A stretch of 32,403 nt of DNA from an uncultured Aliivibrio sp. (GTDB lineage: Bacteria > Pseudomonadota > Gammaproteobacteria > Enterobacterales > Vibrionaceae): NCBI RefSeq assembly GCF_946479765.1, contig NZ_CAMLHO010000037.1, positions 1 through 32,403 of the forward strand, written 5' to 3'. The translations under genes and the position numbers were made by a program. This document shows positions 23,294 through 31,477 of the stretch, one piece after another. Below the pieces are notes generated by a model. That model was not told the origin of the DNA. It ran no database searches and worked only from the letters and a program-made list of their open reading frames with translations. Positions within the stretch are counted from its first letter, which is position 1. Each line of letters starts with the position of its first letter.

Positions 23294-25013
23294 ATAGCGA
23301 CTCTACTGATAAAGAATTGCTAAAAGACTTGTATCTATACGTGGTTTTTACTCCTGCCTGAATAGCATCGAAGTTGTCTCCTTTCCAACTTACTTTAGAG
23401 GATTCAATCAATCTTCCTAGAAGGAACTTTACAGCAAGGTCTGAAGCGATAAGTGCAGTTTGAGTTGAACAATTAGAACTATATGGCAAAAAATTTTGAC
23501 CACAACCAGCATGGTTTATTGTCAACTCCTGACCCGCTTCAATAAAGTTTAGATTCGAAGAAAGGCCGTACTCACCAGTAGAATAATCTATGTAAGCACA
23601 CTTTAAGCAACCACTCTTACCAAAACAGTCTAATATCGCATGTCCTCCAACCCCATATCCTTCTAGCCAAGTGTAAATTACTGATGCGTTGATGTTTTTT
23701 TTCTCAAGATAATCCTTAAAGAACCTTTCATGTGTTGGAGAACCAATTGCGATAACAATTAAGTCATAAGACTCTAGTATCCCTTTATCATGAAGAGATA
23801 CTAGATTTGCCGAGTATGCCTCAATATCACACCACAGGTATTGAGATTCGATCTGGCTCTTCATAGCGAGAACTTTAGAATAACCAGTAAGGAATTCGGG
23901 TATGCAGTGTCGATAAAGATTCTCAATTTCGAAAGAGTCAGGGTCGCAAATATGAATTTGACCGACTCCAGAGGATGCTAGTTGTCTAACCAACTGTCCC
24001 CCAACCGAACCACAGCCGACTTGAAGCACCTTTTTATTTTTTAAGCCGGAAGCTGCACCACCTCTCGGTGCCACAAAGTCTCTGCTATAGGGTAGCACCG
24101 ATATAGCATGAATCTCCCATGCTTTAAAAGCATCGAGATTCATAGGAAGTGACGAACGTTTTCCTTTCTTCTTGTGCTTAAAGTGCAGTCCAAACCAAGT
24201 CATACCAGAAGGCGTTTCCGCACAAAAAACTAACCAGAACTTGTTTCTACGAAATTGGGCTTTTGCCTTAAAGAAAGAAGATACTTCCTCCTCGAGGCCA
24301 TTTAACGTGTTCAAATACCATTCAATCAATCCATCTTGCTTATATGGTGCAGGATCTAAAGTGTTGAGAGGAAGTATCACAGCATCGCCAGCTTCATTTC
24401 TTTTTTCTGACAACGCAGAATTCGTTACTAGCGTTGAAAATTTACCCGGTTTATCTTCAGCGCTAACTCCAATATGGCGTGAATCAACACCAAAATTTTT
24501 CTTTTGCATAGGTGCTTTAACAGTGAACTGAAGACTCTGACTACACTGCAAATTTGGTGGTAACACCAAATCGTACTGTTTATTTAGAGCTACATGGCTC
24601 CAGTTCGCTTTAAACTCTCGTAGTAACTCCTCTCGATTCCATAATGGATCACATATGGCTTTAGTTAACATTGATATATGTCGCTCTAAAGATGCCTCAA
24701 ACACTAGCTCTGGACGATCAAAGTTAATTGACAGTGATTCATGGTCTCCAACACAAATAAACCCTAGTTCAGAGCCCCCTTTAAGCCCAAAATCACTATC
24801 TAACAAAATCACATGAGCTAGCGGCATATGCTGTGAAACATTCAAGATAAAAAAGGTGGGCAAAGACAAAGGGTTACTAGACCCTTCGCTCACTTTGTGA
24901 GCGAGAGAAAAGTTCTCTCCCGCAATCGTACAAGACACAACTATGCTATGTTTCTCATCAGCCAGAGATACGTTATAGCCAAGAGTGCTTAAATGCTCTA
25001 TCACTGAATCCAT
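23253..25013 (-). CDS. cap2: CBASS Cap2, fused E2-E1 ubiquitin-transferase-like enzyme
   Basis: A protein of 586 residues, typical for Cap2. Residues about 1-150 form an E2-like domain with Cys87 (GFICVGDHES) as candidate catalytic residue. After a linker domain, an E1/ThiF adenylation domain starts near 325: VLQVGCGSVGG binds ATP, and DPDSFEIENLYRH supplies Asp357, Asn365 and Arg368. Two cysteines (CLKCAY) may bind zinc. Cys504 in HAGCGQNFLPYSS is the candidate E1 catalytic cysteine. Cap2 activates and transfers the cyclase C-terminus to target molecules, priming the cyclase. The gene starts 2 nt after the cyclase stop. Confidence 0.93.
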   Translation of the reverse strand: MDSVIEHLSTLGYNVSLADEKHSIVVSCTIAGENFSLAHKVSEGSSNPLSLPTFFILNVSQHMPLAHVILLDSDFGLKGGSELGFICVGDHESLSINFDRPELVFEASLERHISMLTKAICDPLWNREELLREFKANWSHVALNKQYDLVLPPNLQCSQSLQFTVKAPMQKKNFGVDSRHIGVSAEDKPGKFSTLVTNSALSEKRNEAGDAVILPLNTLDPAPYKQDGLIEWYLNTLNGLEEEVSSFFKAKAQFRRNKFWLVFCAETPSGMTWFGLHFKHKKKGKRSSLPMNLDAFKAWEIHAISVLPYSRDFVAPRGGAASGLKNKKVLQVGCGSVGGQLVRQLASSGVGQIHICDPDSFEIENLYRHCIPEFLTGYSKVLAMKSQIESQYLWCDIEAYSANLVSLHDKGILESYDLIVIAIGSPTHERFFKDYLEKKNINASVIYTWLEGYGVGGHAILDCFGKSGCLKCAYIDYSTGEYGLSSNLNFIEAGQELTINHAGCGQNFLPYSSNCSTQTALIASDLAVKFLLGRLIESSKVSWKGDNFDAIQAGVKTTYRYKSFSNSLSVESLCEEICDCGGILCD

Positions 25014-25015
25014 TA

Positions 25016-26047
25016 TTACGCCCCTTGTGAGGTTCCAACCACGCCTGCACTGGAGAAAGCAGCTAAGCTACTTTTAGCACTACTCGAGTTCTCGGGAACT
25101 TCAAAGTCAGCACCAAACAGTTTGTTTAATATCTCACACTGTTTACCTTCATCTACTTCCCTTTGAACCTCTCCCAACTTAGTTTGCAGGTTTACAAACT
25201 TGTTCTGAAGTTGAGTTCCAGTGTCAGAACTACTGTTAGCGAAGATATCCATTCTTGGTGTAACTGGAAGCATCACAGAAATTTTGTATTTACTCACACC
25301 GACCAGATGAAAGTAGCTACTCCTTAAAATTCTATCTACAGTCTCTTTAAGCGCGCGGAGATCATCTGGCTTACCTTCTTGATCAAAACAAGGCTGAAAA
25401 CACTGTTTAATTATTACTGTAAGCCCGATTGAGTAGACTTTTCTGCGGACATCTGCTGAAAATTTGTGGTCACGCCATCGTTTGATGTAACGCACAAGTC
25501 TAATAAACTGTTGCTGGGTATCATTAGGAGAAACTCTATAACTGCTCGTATCATTGATCCAGTTTCTCAATCCCTTAGGATCTGAGTCTGACCATTTCCT
25601 ATTCACTGAAGTAGAGTTGGTTTTACCTAATGCTAATTTATAACTTTCTCCACTTTTCGCATAAATAGGTATATCAATATGAAGATTCAAACTAGCGTAG
25701 TCAGCGGTAACGCATGGCTTTTTGATTTTTGCGTTCCTAAAACCCCTATTATCAAGAACTTCTTTTACTTTTCTTTTTGCTGTTACGGGATCATCGGGAG
25801 CTTTATCAAAATCCACAACTACCGCACGATCTATGTCAAAATCACCATCTAGACTATGTATCGCTGTATTTATCGAAAAGGACCCCTGTAAGAAATCGTC
25901 AATAATTGGATATCCTGCACCACAAAAAGCTGTTCTTACTTGAGATAAGATACTTGAATCTTTTTCTCGTGCATCTCTGTAATCCGAGCTCTCCCTAGTT
26001 AATTTGATCTTATTGTGAAATTTAATAAAGTGAGTTTGAACTGCCAT
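25016..26047 (-). CDS. CBASS CD-NTase (cGAS/DncV-like nucleotide cyclase)
   Basis: A protein of 343 residues, first gene of the operon. The nucleotidyltransferase core has the G-S motif at 55-56 (LQGSFSINTAI), the catalytic DxD at Asp71/Asp73 (DFDID) and the third acidic residue at Asp125 (LHIDIPIY). A helical C-terminal half with RLVRYIKRWRD follows. These enzymes make cyclic di- or trinucleotides on phage infection; the product cannot be read from sequence. The last about 30 residues are Ser/Ala/Gly-rich and flexible, ending in Gly-Ala, in keeping with a tail handled by Cap2 and Cap3. GGAGC precedes the ATG. The clade was not assigned. Confidence 0.93.
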   Translation of the reverse strand: MAVQTHFIKFHNKIKLTRESSDYRDAREKDSSILSQVRTAFCGAGYPIIDDFLQGSFSINTAIHSLDGDFDIDRAVVVDFDKAPDDPVTAKRKVKEVLDNRGFRNAKIKKPCVTADYASLNLHIDIPIYAKSGESYKLALGKTNSTSVNRKWSDSDPKGLRNWINDTSSYRVSPNDTQQQFIRLVRYIKRWRDHKFSADVRRKVYSIGLTVIIKQCFQPCFDQEGKPDDLRALKETVDRILRSSYFHLVGVSKYKISVMLPVTPRMDIFANSSSDTGTQLQNKFVNLQTKLGEVQREVDEGKQCEILNKLFGADFEVPENSSSAKSSLAAFSSAGVVGTSQGA

Positions 26048-26451
26048 TTCATTTAGCTCCCAATGCTAGCATCAACATAAATAACTAATTGGGGCATACA
26101 CTTAGCTTATCAATGGCAGTATTTCAATTACGAATAAAACCATGATCAATATCAAACTAATTTCATTTTCACTAAGTCAGCATTAATCAGTTTTGGCTGA
26201 TGTACAGCTGTAGTGTCCTAATAACATTGATCGCCACGCTTTGTTCGTCTTAGCTGACCAAACCATAAACTAGCCCATAAATCCTAGTAACATGGACAGT
26301 ATTAAAATTTAATCATATTCGAGACCGCAAACAAGAACTGGTATTACGAAAAGTGAGTCAATTAACGCTTCAGTGAAGTGAGGGGATGTGGGTCACAACT
26401 TATTTCGGGGCAAAAACAAATTACAATGAACAAAGTTTTAATCAATAAAAC
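26048..26451. other. 404-bp gene-free spacer upstream of the CBASS operon
   Basis: No ORF with a ribosome binding site was found on either strand. A possible minus-strand promoter in about 26120-26160 is TTGATA, 17 bp, CGTAAT, but the match is moderate. No terminator, tRNA or repeat boundary was seen. A 27-codon minus-strand frame near 26170-26255 shows no recognisable motif. The region may hold remnant DNA from past insertions. Confidence 0.5.
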
Positions 26452-26718
26452 CTACAGCCCCTCAATTTCCAACAGCAACTGCTCCGCTCTCTCTAAGATA
26501 ACTTGCTGCTGCTCTTCTGATTTTTTCTTCCAATTTGCATAGACCATTCTGGTGCGGGGATTATTATTAAATGCCTCAATATGTGTATGCATAAAGTGCC
26601 AATACAGCGCATTTAATGGATATGCTTTTGGTTCAGTTATTTGCTTCACGTTATAGTGGCAATCAGAGCAATAATGACTCATTTTATTCACGTAGTTGCC
26701 ACTAACAGCGTAATCAAA
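26452..26718 (-). pseudogene. C-terminal stub of an iron-sulfur photolyase/cryptochrome (DPRP/FeS-BCP family)
   Basis: The frame from 26718 (after an in-frame TGA) reads FDYAVSGNYVNKMSHYCSDC..., matching the last about 90 residues of photolyase-related proteins: SGNYxNKMSxYCxxCxY, then NALYWHF, NPR and a final helix. The similarity continues upstream of the only possible starts (GTG 26691, ATG 26680-26682), so this is the remains of a gene of about 500 codons, not a small gene. Two Fe-S cysteines (CSDC) remain, but the next one, normally in ACPFN, is Tyr (AYPLN). The N-terminal FAD and antenna domains are absent; the DNA upstream goes directly into the next gene's promoter. Confidence 0.8.
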
Positions 26719-26814
26719 TCAGTTTATATTCAGAGTGATCTAGATACGAAACTAAGTCGTATTTAACTAGGGAACAAAAATTACTCTCTCCCGCAGACAA
26801 GTCAGGAGTTTCAC

Positions 26815-27090
26815 ATGGAAAGCAGACTTACCACTAAAGAGTTTCTAAGAGTATTCGATTGTATTCGCTCGAATGGCGACCGATTTGATAATAAATATTT
26901 ATTCGGTGAAATATACGCATGGCATGATTACGATGGAGATACCTGTTGGTTGGGCTATAAAGATGTGACCGTCACGCTGATGTTTCATGGTTCTCTCAAA
27001 ATTGAATTTGACAAGTCATCAAACTACTCTGATTTCACCAACCAATGTTTAGCAATGATCACGGAAAATCATAGTATTAAGGAAAGTTAA
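26815..27090 (+). CDS. DUF3081-like small protein
   Basis: A protein of 91 residues, soluble and acidic, with RVFDCIRSNGDRFDNKYLF near the start, a tyrosine/tryptophan-rich centre (WHDYDGDTCWLGYKDVTVTL) and YSDFTNQCLAMI at the end. This layout fits DUF3081, a small family found mainly in Vibrionaceae and relatives, with no known function. ATG at 26815 follows AGGAG. It is one base from the next gene, so the two form an operon. A 6-bp inverted repeat ATACGA/TCGTAT (26744-26762) lies in its leader. The family call is from pattern memory and should be treated as moderate. Confidence 0.65.
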   Translation: MESRLTTKEFLRVFDCIRSNGDRFDNKYLFGEIYAWHDYDGDTCWLGYKDVTVTLMFHGSLKIEFDKSSNYSDFTNQCLAMITENHSIKES

Positions 27091-27091
27091 G

Positions 27092-27619
27092 ATGAATGAA
27101 CAAGAACTTGAAATTATTGATTTTACAAACCCCAACGAGTATCAACGGTGGTCTGCGGTAAATGACAACGTAATGGGTGGCATTTCAATTGGTCAGCTTA
27201 ACTGGGATGGAAAAAGGTGCCGATTTCAAGGTGAATTATCACTAGAAAATAATGGTAGCTTCAGCTCTATCAAGCGATATATTGAGCCTCTATCTAAAGA
27301 GATAAACACAATAGAACTCATGTTTATAGGTGATGGGCATACCTATCAATTAAGACTTACTACATGGAAAAATAGTGAGCGTATTCAATACAAACACGAT
27401 TTCACCACCATTAAAGGAAAACAGCAGAAAAAGACATTTCACTTACACAACTTTCAAGCTGTTTTTAGAGGGAAATTGCTTAATCACGCTCCCCAGCTTG
27501 TAGCGGACGATATCAAACAAGTCGGGTTTTTAATTGCTGATAAGCAGGCACTGCCCTTTACGTTAAGCTTAAACCAGATTCAATTTAAGACGCTACCGAA
27601 AACTCAATCAATGAATTAA
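27092..27619 (+). CDS. CIA30-domain protein
   Basis: A protein of 175 residues. The CIA30 (complex I intermediate-associated protein 30) signature is clear: residues about 19-35 WSAVNDNVMGGISIGQL, then FQGELSLENNGSFSSIKR, and YQLRLTTW later, a beta-sandwich of galactose-binding type. In bacteria such proteins are not complex I assembly factors in any proven way. They are often encoded beside photolyase-type genes, which agrees with the photolyase stub next door. It has no signal peptide, so it is probably cytoplasmic. It starts 1 bp after the DUF3081-like gene, with AAGGAAAG as ribosome binding site. Confidence 0.85.
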   Translation: MNEQELEIIDFTNPNEYQRWSAVNDNVMGGISIGQLNWDGKRCRFQGELSLENNGSFSSIKRYIEPLSKEINTIELMFIGDGHTYQLRLTTWKNSERIQYKHDFTTIKGKQQKKTFHLHNFQAVFRGKLLNHAPQLVADDIKQVGFLIADKQALPFTLSLNQIQFKTLPKTQSMN

Positions 27620-27677
27620 ACCTCTGCTACGCCACGGCTAGCTCTCACCTTGATAACCCCAACTATCTACATTACAT

Positions 27678-28304
27678 TCACGGTTTACCCTGAAAGCCTT
27701 CAATAGATACTTTTATGTACTGATCTACTTTTTCATTTGGTATTTCTGCCATGCTTTGTTTTTGAGCATGCTTAAAGTAAGAGACATAAAGGCTCGACGT
27801 CACATCAAACGGCTCATCTACTTTCAATTCATCCAGTTTTATTCTGTCTCCAAGAAAGAAGGTATCTATTTGTCCAATCTCGCCTGAATCCGTATTCAAG
27901 TTAAATAGCCCCAAGTACCAGAACGTACCACTCCCTTGATTTGACACAGAAAATGGCGCAGAAAAAATCATCTCATCTTCAACATTACCAAGGTTTAGAG
28001 GTGTTATTTTATAGTAATCCAAACTGACCGTGCCATATTCATCGCCATCTTGATATTTGCCTGTGGCAAGATGAAGACCGTTATATTCACGAAGATCTGT
28101 CAGGGGGGCTTTAGCTTTGGAATCAGGCAGTTGGATCTGCCAATAATCATCAGTATCAAAACTAAATAACGTTAGCATGACGTTAGTATTGTTTTCATCG
28201 TTCACTACGTAAATATCATCATTAGTGAAGTTAAATCGATAGATCCCAGCAGCTACAACGAACAACATAACAGCAGCCATAATCGACAAGATTTTTTTGA
28301 GCAT
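27678..28304 (-). CDS. Membrane-anchored or secreted protein of unknown function
   Basis: A protein of 208 residues. Residues 4-22 are hydrophobic (KILSIMAAVMLFVVAAGIY) after MLKK, without a clear signal-peptidase site, so it is probably a signal anchor with the rest in the periplasm. The body is acidic and rich in Asp, Tyr and Phe, with a predicted all-beta character (DDYWQIQLP, GTFWYLGLFNLNTDSGEIGQ). No cysteine and no lipobox are present. I do not recognise the family. It lies 73 bp behind the second GTPase gene on the same strand and may belong to that operon. Confidence 0.7.
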   Translation of the reverse strand: MLKKILSIMAAVMLFVVAAGIYRFNFTNDDIYVVNDENNTNVMLTLFSFDTDDYWQIQLPDSKAKAPLTDLREYNGLHLATGKYQDGDEYGTVSLDYYKITPLNLGNVEDEMIFSAPFSVSNQGSGTFWYLGLFNLNTDSGEIGQIDTFFLGDRIKLDELKVDEPFDVTSSLYVSYFKHAQKQSMAEIPNEKVDQYIKVSIEGFQGKP

Positions 28305-28377
28305 AAACAGTCCTTACGTTTTAGAGCACACTTCAAAGCACAAGGCTCTATTATTAAAGGTGGCGAGTTAAATAAAA

Positions 28378-29997
28378 CTATTTAATTGTTTTCTTTATTG
28401 CCATTTCAGCCAATTTTGGTGCAGCCGCTTTTAGAACACTTGGCGCCACTTTCTTACCGACGTTAACTGCGCGTCCTAGCTGTTTTTTCAATGATGCACC
28501 TCTCTCCATCGCTTCCTTACGCTGACGATTGCGTTGCACGTTATAAGCTTCGGTGATCTTATCTACTAACGTCTGTTTTAACTCTTCAACACCAAAATGC
28601 GTCTTATCTATTGAGATTGATAACGGTAAAACAAGATCTGAACACAACAGCTTTTTGTTGTATTCCATCGCCTGTTTAATCACTTTTGCTTTCGCTGCTA
28701 TTGGGCGCTCTAGATCGTAAGGTGGCTCCCACTCCCAAGCCGGATTTAATCTATCGACTTGGTTTACCACTGAAATAACGGTTGGCTTTTTACGAGATAT
28801 ATTTTTTGGATCCGCATAATAGCACTCAAATTTTTCATTCAATTGCTTATCAAGATCACGAGCCGATTGATTGGCTTTTAATACCCACAACACTAAATCC
28901 GCTTGGGTCATCTCTTTTAGCATCTGCTTTTCAGTTTTTTCGTTACCGTCTAGTCCTTGTAAATCAACCACATTCACTTCAGCTTCATTGACGAGTGCGC
29001 TATAAACCGTCACGTTATCGGTGGATGGCAGTACATCCACCTCTGCGACAAATTCCTCTTTTAATGCATTAATAATCGATGACTTACCAGAGCTTGTTTG
29101 ACCAACCATCACAATACGGATCGGCTCTAGCTCTGTCGCTACTCTCTTTTCATCTTGCTTTGAAATCTTTGATGCTTGTAAATCGCCCTCTTCCAAACTA
29201 AATCGACCACTGTATAAATCAATGGCAACCGCAGCGACTTCATCTAATAACGCTTCTTTTGCGGTTTGCTGCATATCAGACACAACCCCTCTGGTCATTG
29301 ATGAGGTAGCTTGCTCTCGACTGAGATCAGAAACGACTTTTAGCGGATTATAATAAAGATTTTTTGCATGATTCGCCCAGATCGCGGCTTTTACTATCTT
29401 TTGACCCACATCGCCATATTTATCATAAGCGTCATACCCTGCTTTAATGTACGAGAGCTTTAAATACTCAATACCGGGAATATGTTCTTGCACCACGACT
29501 TTGTATCGCTGACTGATCTCTTCAAACAGTTTTAAACCTTCAGGAATTGAGAAATCTAACGCTTTTTTATCAAATTTCGTTGCCACAAATTCAAGAACAT
29601 CTAACCCTATTTCATCAAGGTTTCTCCACTCGACATTATCTTTGAGTAACTCTCTCGAATAGTGCTTCGATTGTTTCCATATGGCGACTTCATTATGAGA
29701 CCACTCTTCAGAGGCTTTAACCAGGCCCTCTTTAATCTCAATTTTGGTTTCTGTTTCTGCTGCCGCTTGAACGGGCTTGTTTTCTGTACGGCTTAGAATA
29801 AATAAAGGAATACTAACCGCTAACGTACTGATAGCAATGGTAATAGACAGCTCTAATAGGTAGCCATACTTAATTGCAAGAAACAGAGCGAAACCCATCA
29901 TAATGATGACAGGAAGCACTGAGGAGATAATGACGATCCCCCAGCGTCCACCAGAGAGATCCGACAATAAACGATATAGGCGTTTAATCTTGTGCAT
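28378..29997 (-). CDS. Membrane GTPase with two N-terminal TM segments and C-terminal G domain
   Basis: A protein of 539 residues. Two membrane helices lie at about 19-42 and 47-68. Residues about 75-290 are helical and charged, with an aspartate/lysine-rich middle. The G domain then follows: P-loop GQTSSGKS (299-306), G3 DLQG (345-348) and G4 NQVD (412-415), all intact. The last about 60 residues are basic (RNRQRKEAMERG...KKQLG) and end in a hydrophobic/Ala-rich helix. The late position of the G domain is unusual. It overlaps the upstream GTPase gene by 14 bp, so both are co-translated. Function unknown; related in style to dynamin-like and stress GTPases. Confidence 0.8.
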   Translation of the reverse strand: MHKIKRLYRLLSDLSGGRWGIVIISSVLPVIIMMGFALFLAIKYGYLLELSITIAISTLAVSIPLFILSRTENKPVQAAAETETKIEIKEGLVKASEEWSHNEVAIWKQSKHYSRELLKDNVEWRNLDEIGLDVLEFVATKFDKKALDFSIPEGLKLFEEISQRYKVVVQEHIPGIEYLKLSYIKAGYDAYDKYGDVGQKIVKAAIWANHAKNLYYNPLKVVSDLSREQATSSMTRGVVSDMQQTAKEALLDEVAAVAIDLYSGRFSLEEGDLQASKISKQDEKRVATELEPIRIVMVGQTSSGKSSIINALKEEFVAEVDVLPSTDNVTVYSALVNEAEVNVVDLQGLDGNEKTEKQMLKEMTQADLVLWVLKANQSARDLDKQLNEKFECYYADPKNISRKKPTVISVVNQVDRLNPAWEWEPPYDLERPIAAKAKVIKQAMEYNKKLLCSDLVLPLSISIDKTHFGVEELKQTLVDKITEAYNVQRNRQRKEAMERGASLKKQLGRAVNVGKKVAPSVLKAAAPKLAEMAIKKTIK

Positions 29998-31081
29998 AAC
30001 CTGACACTTCCTTACCTTTTTTCAACGAATTTTTATAGAGATCTTGCATGTCCTGCTCTGATACTTCTTCACCTTTACTCTTATGATAGAAGTAGAAACA
30101 AGCAGCTCTGCCCAATCCATAAGTGGTTCCGAAACTCATTGCAGCGGCGGCAACAGCCCCTACGGTTTGACCATAAACTGGGATCAATTTAACCAATTGC
30201 CTTGCGCCTAGTTTCATCCCATATTGCAAAGCAAAACTACTCCCCAAAGTGCCTATCAATTCACTAAAGGTTTTCTTGTTCCATTCCACTCCATATTGGT
30301 TGGCTAAGCTGTGTAACATTTTGGCTTGTATGGCAGGGACTGAAACTAGCCCCACCCCAGGAATTAAATCACTTGCGCCTGCACTACCTGAGTACCAAAG
30401 CACTTCGTTTTCTACCTTATCAAAGTTCTTTTCTTCTACAGTGGCGTGCTCTTTATCCTCAACCATCATGCCGATGACTGGTAATATCTTAGTGAGTTTT
30501 TCTATTAGCTCATCATAGTTATATACTGTGCCGTCATTAGTTTCAAAATCAACCAAGATTGTCTCAACATTTTTACCCCATATATCTTTAACTTGCTGCT
30601 CATTAAAGGTCGTTTGGCGTTTACGATTTTCCTCTTCACTAAGAAGTACCGCGGTATGAATAAGCAACAGATGCTTGATTTTCTTTTTCTTCTTAATCTG
30701 TTTTAGGGCTGCTATCACTGAAGATTGCTCAGGTTCATCGGCTTTCATTACAACAACGAGGGCATGACCTGATTGACCAATTTCTTCAAGATCATCTTTT
30801 GGATTATAATCTGCCTCACCTAGCCCTCTGGTATCTAAAAAACGCATAATTGGCTTATCTTGCGGAAACTCATACGTCTCCGCAGTCATCGTACAAGGTG
30901 CAAAACCATTACCCACTTCAACAGATGAAAGCCCTGTTAACGTTTGAATAAAAGAGGATTTACCCGCACCTGTTTTACCCAATAACCACAAGGTAGGTAA
31001 ATGCTTACGCTGAAACTCGTGAGCTTGAGTTAAGTCTGCGTTTTTACTTGGATTTATGAATTCTTTAATTTGATCGAACAT
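29984..31081 (-). CDS. GTPase with C-terminal DUF697-type membrane domain
   Basis: A protein of 365 residues. The P-loop is GKTGAGKSS (35-43), with a G3 DTRG (83-86). The G4 motif (N/TKxD) is not evident, where the sequence is LLIHTAVLL, so base specificity is uncertain. The C-terminal part (about 235-335) has the DUF697 pattern of two hydrophobic helices (GASDLIPGVGLVSVPAIQAKML, then GARQLVKLIPVYGQTVGAVAAAAMSFG). In other proteins of this kind that part contacts the membrane. It is first of a minus-strand cluster with the second GTPase, overlapping it by 14 bp. The two probably act as a pair. Confidence 0.8.
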   Translation of the reverse strand: MFDQIKEFINPSKNADLTQAHEFQRKHLPTLWLLGKTGAGKSSFIQTLTGLSSVEVGNGFAPCTMTAETYEFPQDKPIMRFLDTRGLGEADYNPKDDLEEIGQSGHALVVVMKADEPEQSSVIAALKQIKKKKKIKHLLLIHTAVLLSEEENRKRQTTFNEQQVKDIWGKNVETILVDFETNDGTVYNYDELIEKLTKILPVIGMMVEDKEHATVEEKNFDKVENEVLWYSGSAGASDLIPGVGLVSVPAIQAKMLHSLANQYGVEWNKKTFSELIGTLGSSFALQYGMKLGARQLVKLIPVYGQTVGAVAAAAMSFGTTYGLGRAACFYFYHKSKGEEVSEQDMQDLYKNSLKKGKEVSGYAQD

Positions 31082-31213
31082 ATCATTCCAACTAATGGAA
31101 AAGAAAAAATCATCGCACTATTATAACACCTAAAGAATCTTTCATCATTGAAAGCTAATATCTGCATTAAAAAACAAATCAAAAAATAATCATTAAATTT
31201 TCTAATCTAAGTA

Positions 31214-31242
31214 TTGACACCAAAGTTTCGGAAGCATATATT
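31214..31242 (+). promoter_or_regulatory. Near-consensus sigma-70 promoter of ibpA
   Basis: TTGACA (31214-31219), 17-bp spacer, TATATT (31237-31242): 6/6 and 5/6 matches at ideal spacing. The start near 31249 leaves a leader of about 229 nt before ibpA. No sigma-32 promoter was recognised by eye. 31082-31213 holds nothing else. Confidence 0.75.
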
Positions 31243-31419
31243 GATTACATGAATTGCCATTTGGAGTTCATCGATAACGGGTTCGCCTTATTATAGGGAA
31301 CAAAACGTTATCACAATGAAGTAACCCTACTGATTACTTACTAAAGAATAGTAGCGTTGTTTCTAACATTTAATCCTGAACCATATGTCATTAATGAGTC
31401 TACATTGGCTCTGAATATG

Positions 31420-31473
31420 AGTTCTTTCTCCTCGCTTAGTGCGTCGAGAACTATTGCTTATTTTAAAGGATAG
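31420..31473 (+). promoter_or_regulatory. ROSE-type RNA thermometer in the ibpA leader
   Basis: The last hairpin, 31451-31473, pairs CTATT(G)CTT with AAGGATAG around a 6-nt loop. It hides the ribosome binding site AAGGA, with a single bulged G inside UUGCU. UU/CGCU opposite AGGA with this bulge is the hallmark of ROSE elements of small heat-shock genes, known for E. coli ibpA. A preceding stem pairs AGTTCT (31420-31425) with AGAACT (31447-31452), overlapping it by two bases. A further one upstream pairs GATAACG with CGTTATC (about 31273-31315). Heating should melt the last stem and expose the site. Confidence 0.78.
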
Positions 31474-31477
31474 TATT

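Noticed and set aside
26048-26451. A degenerate integrase or transposase in the spacer before CBASS
   Set aside because: Short frames on both strands were translated; none showed a convincing recombinase motif, and no terminal repeats or target duplications were seen.
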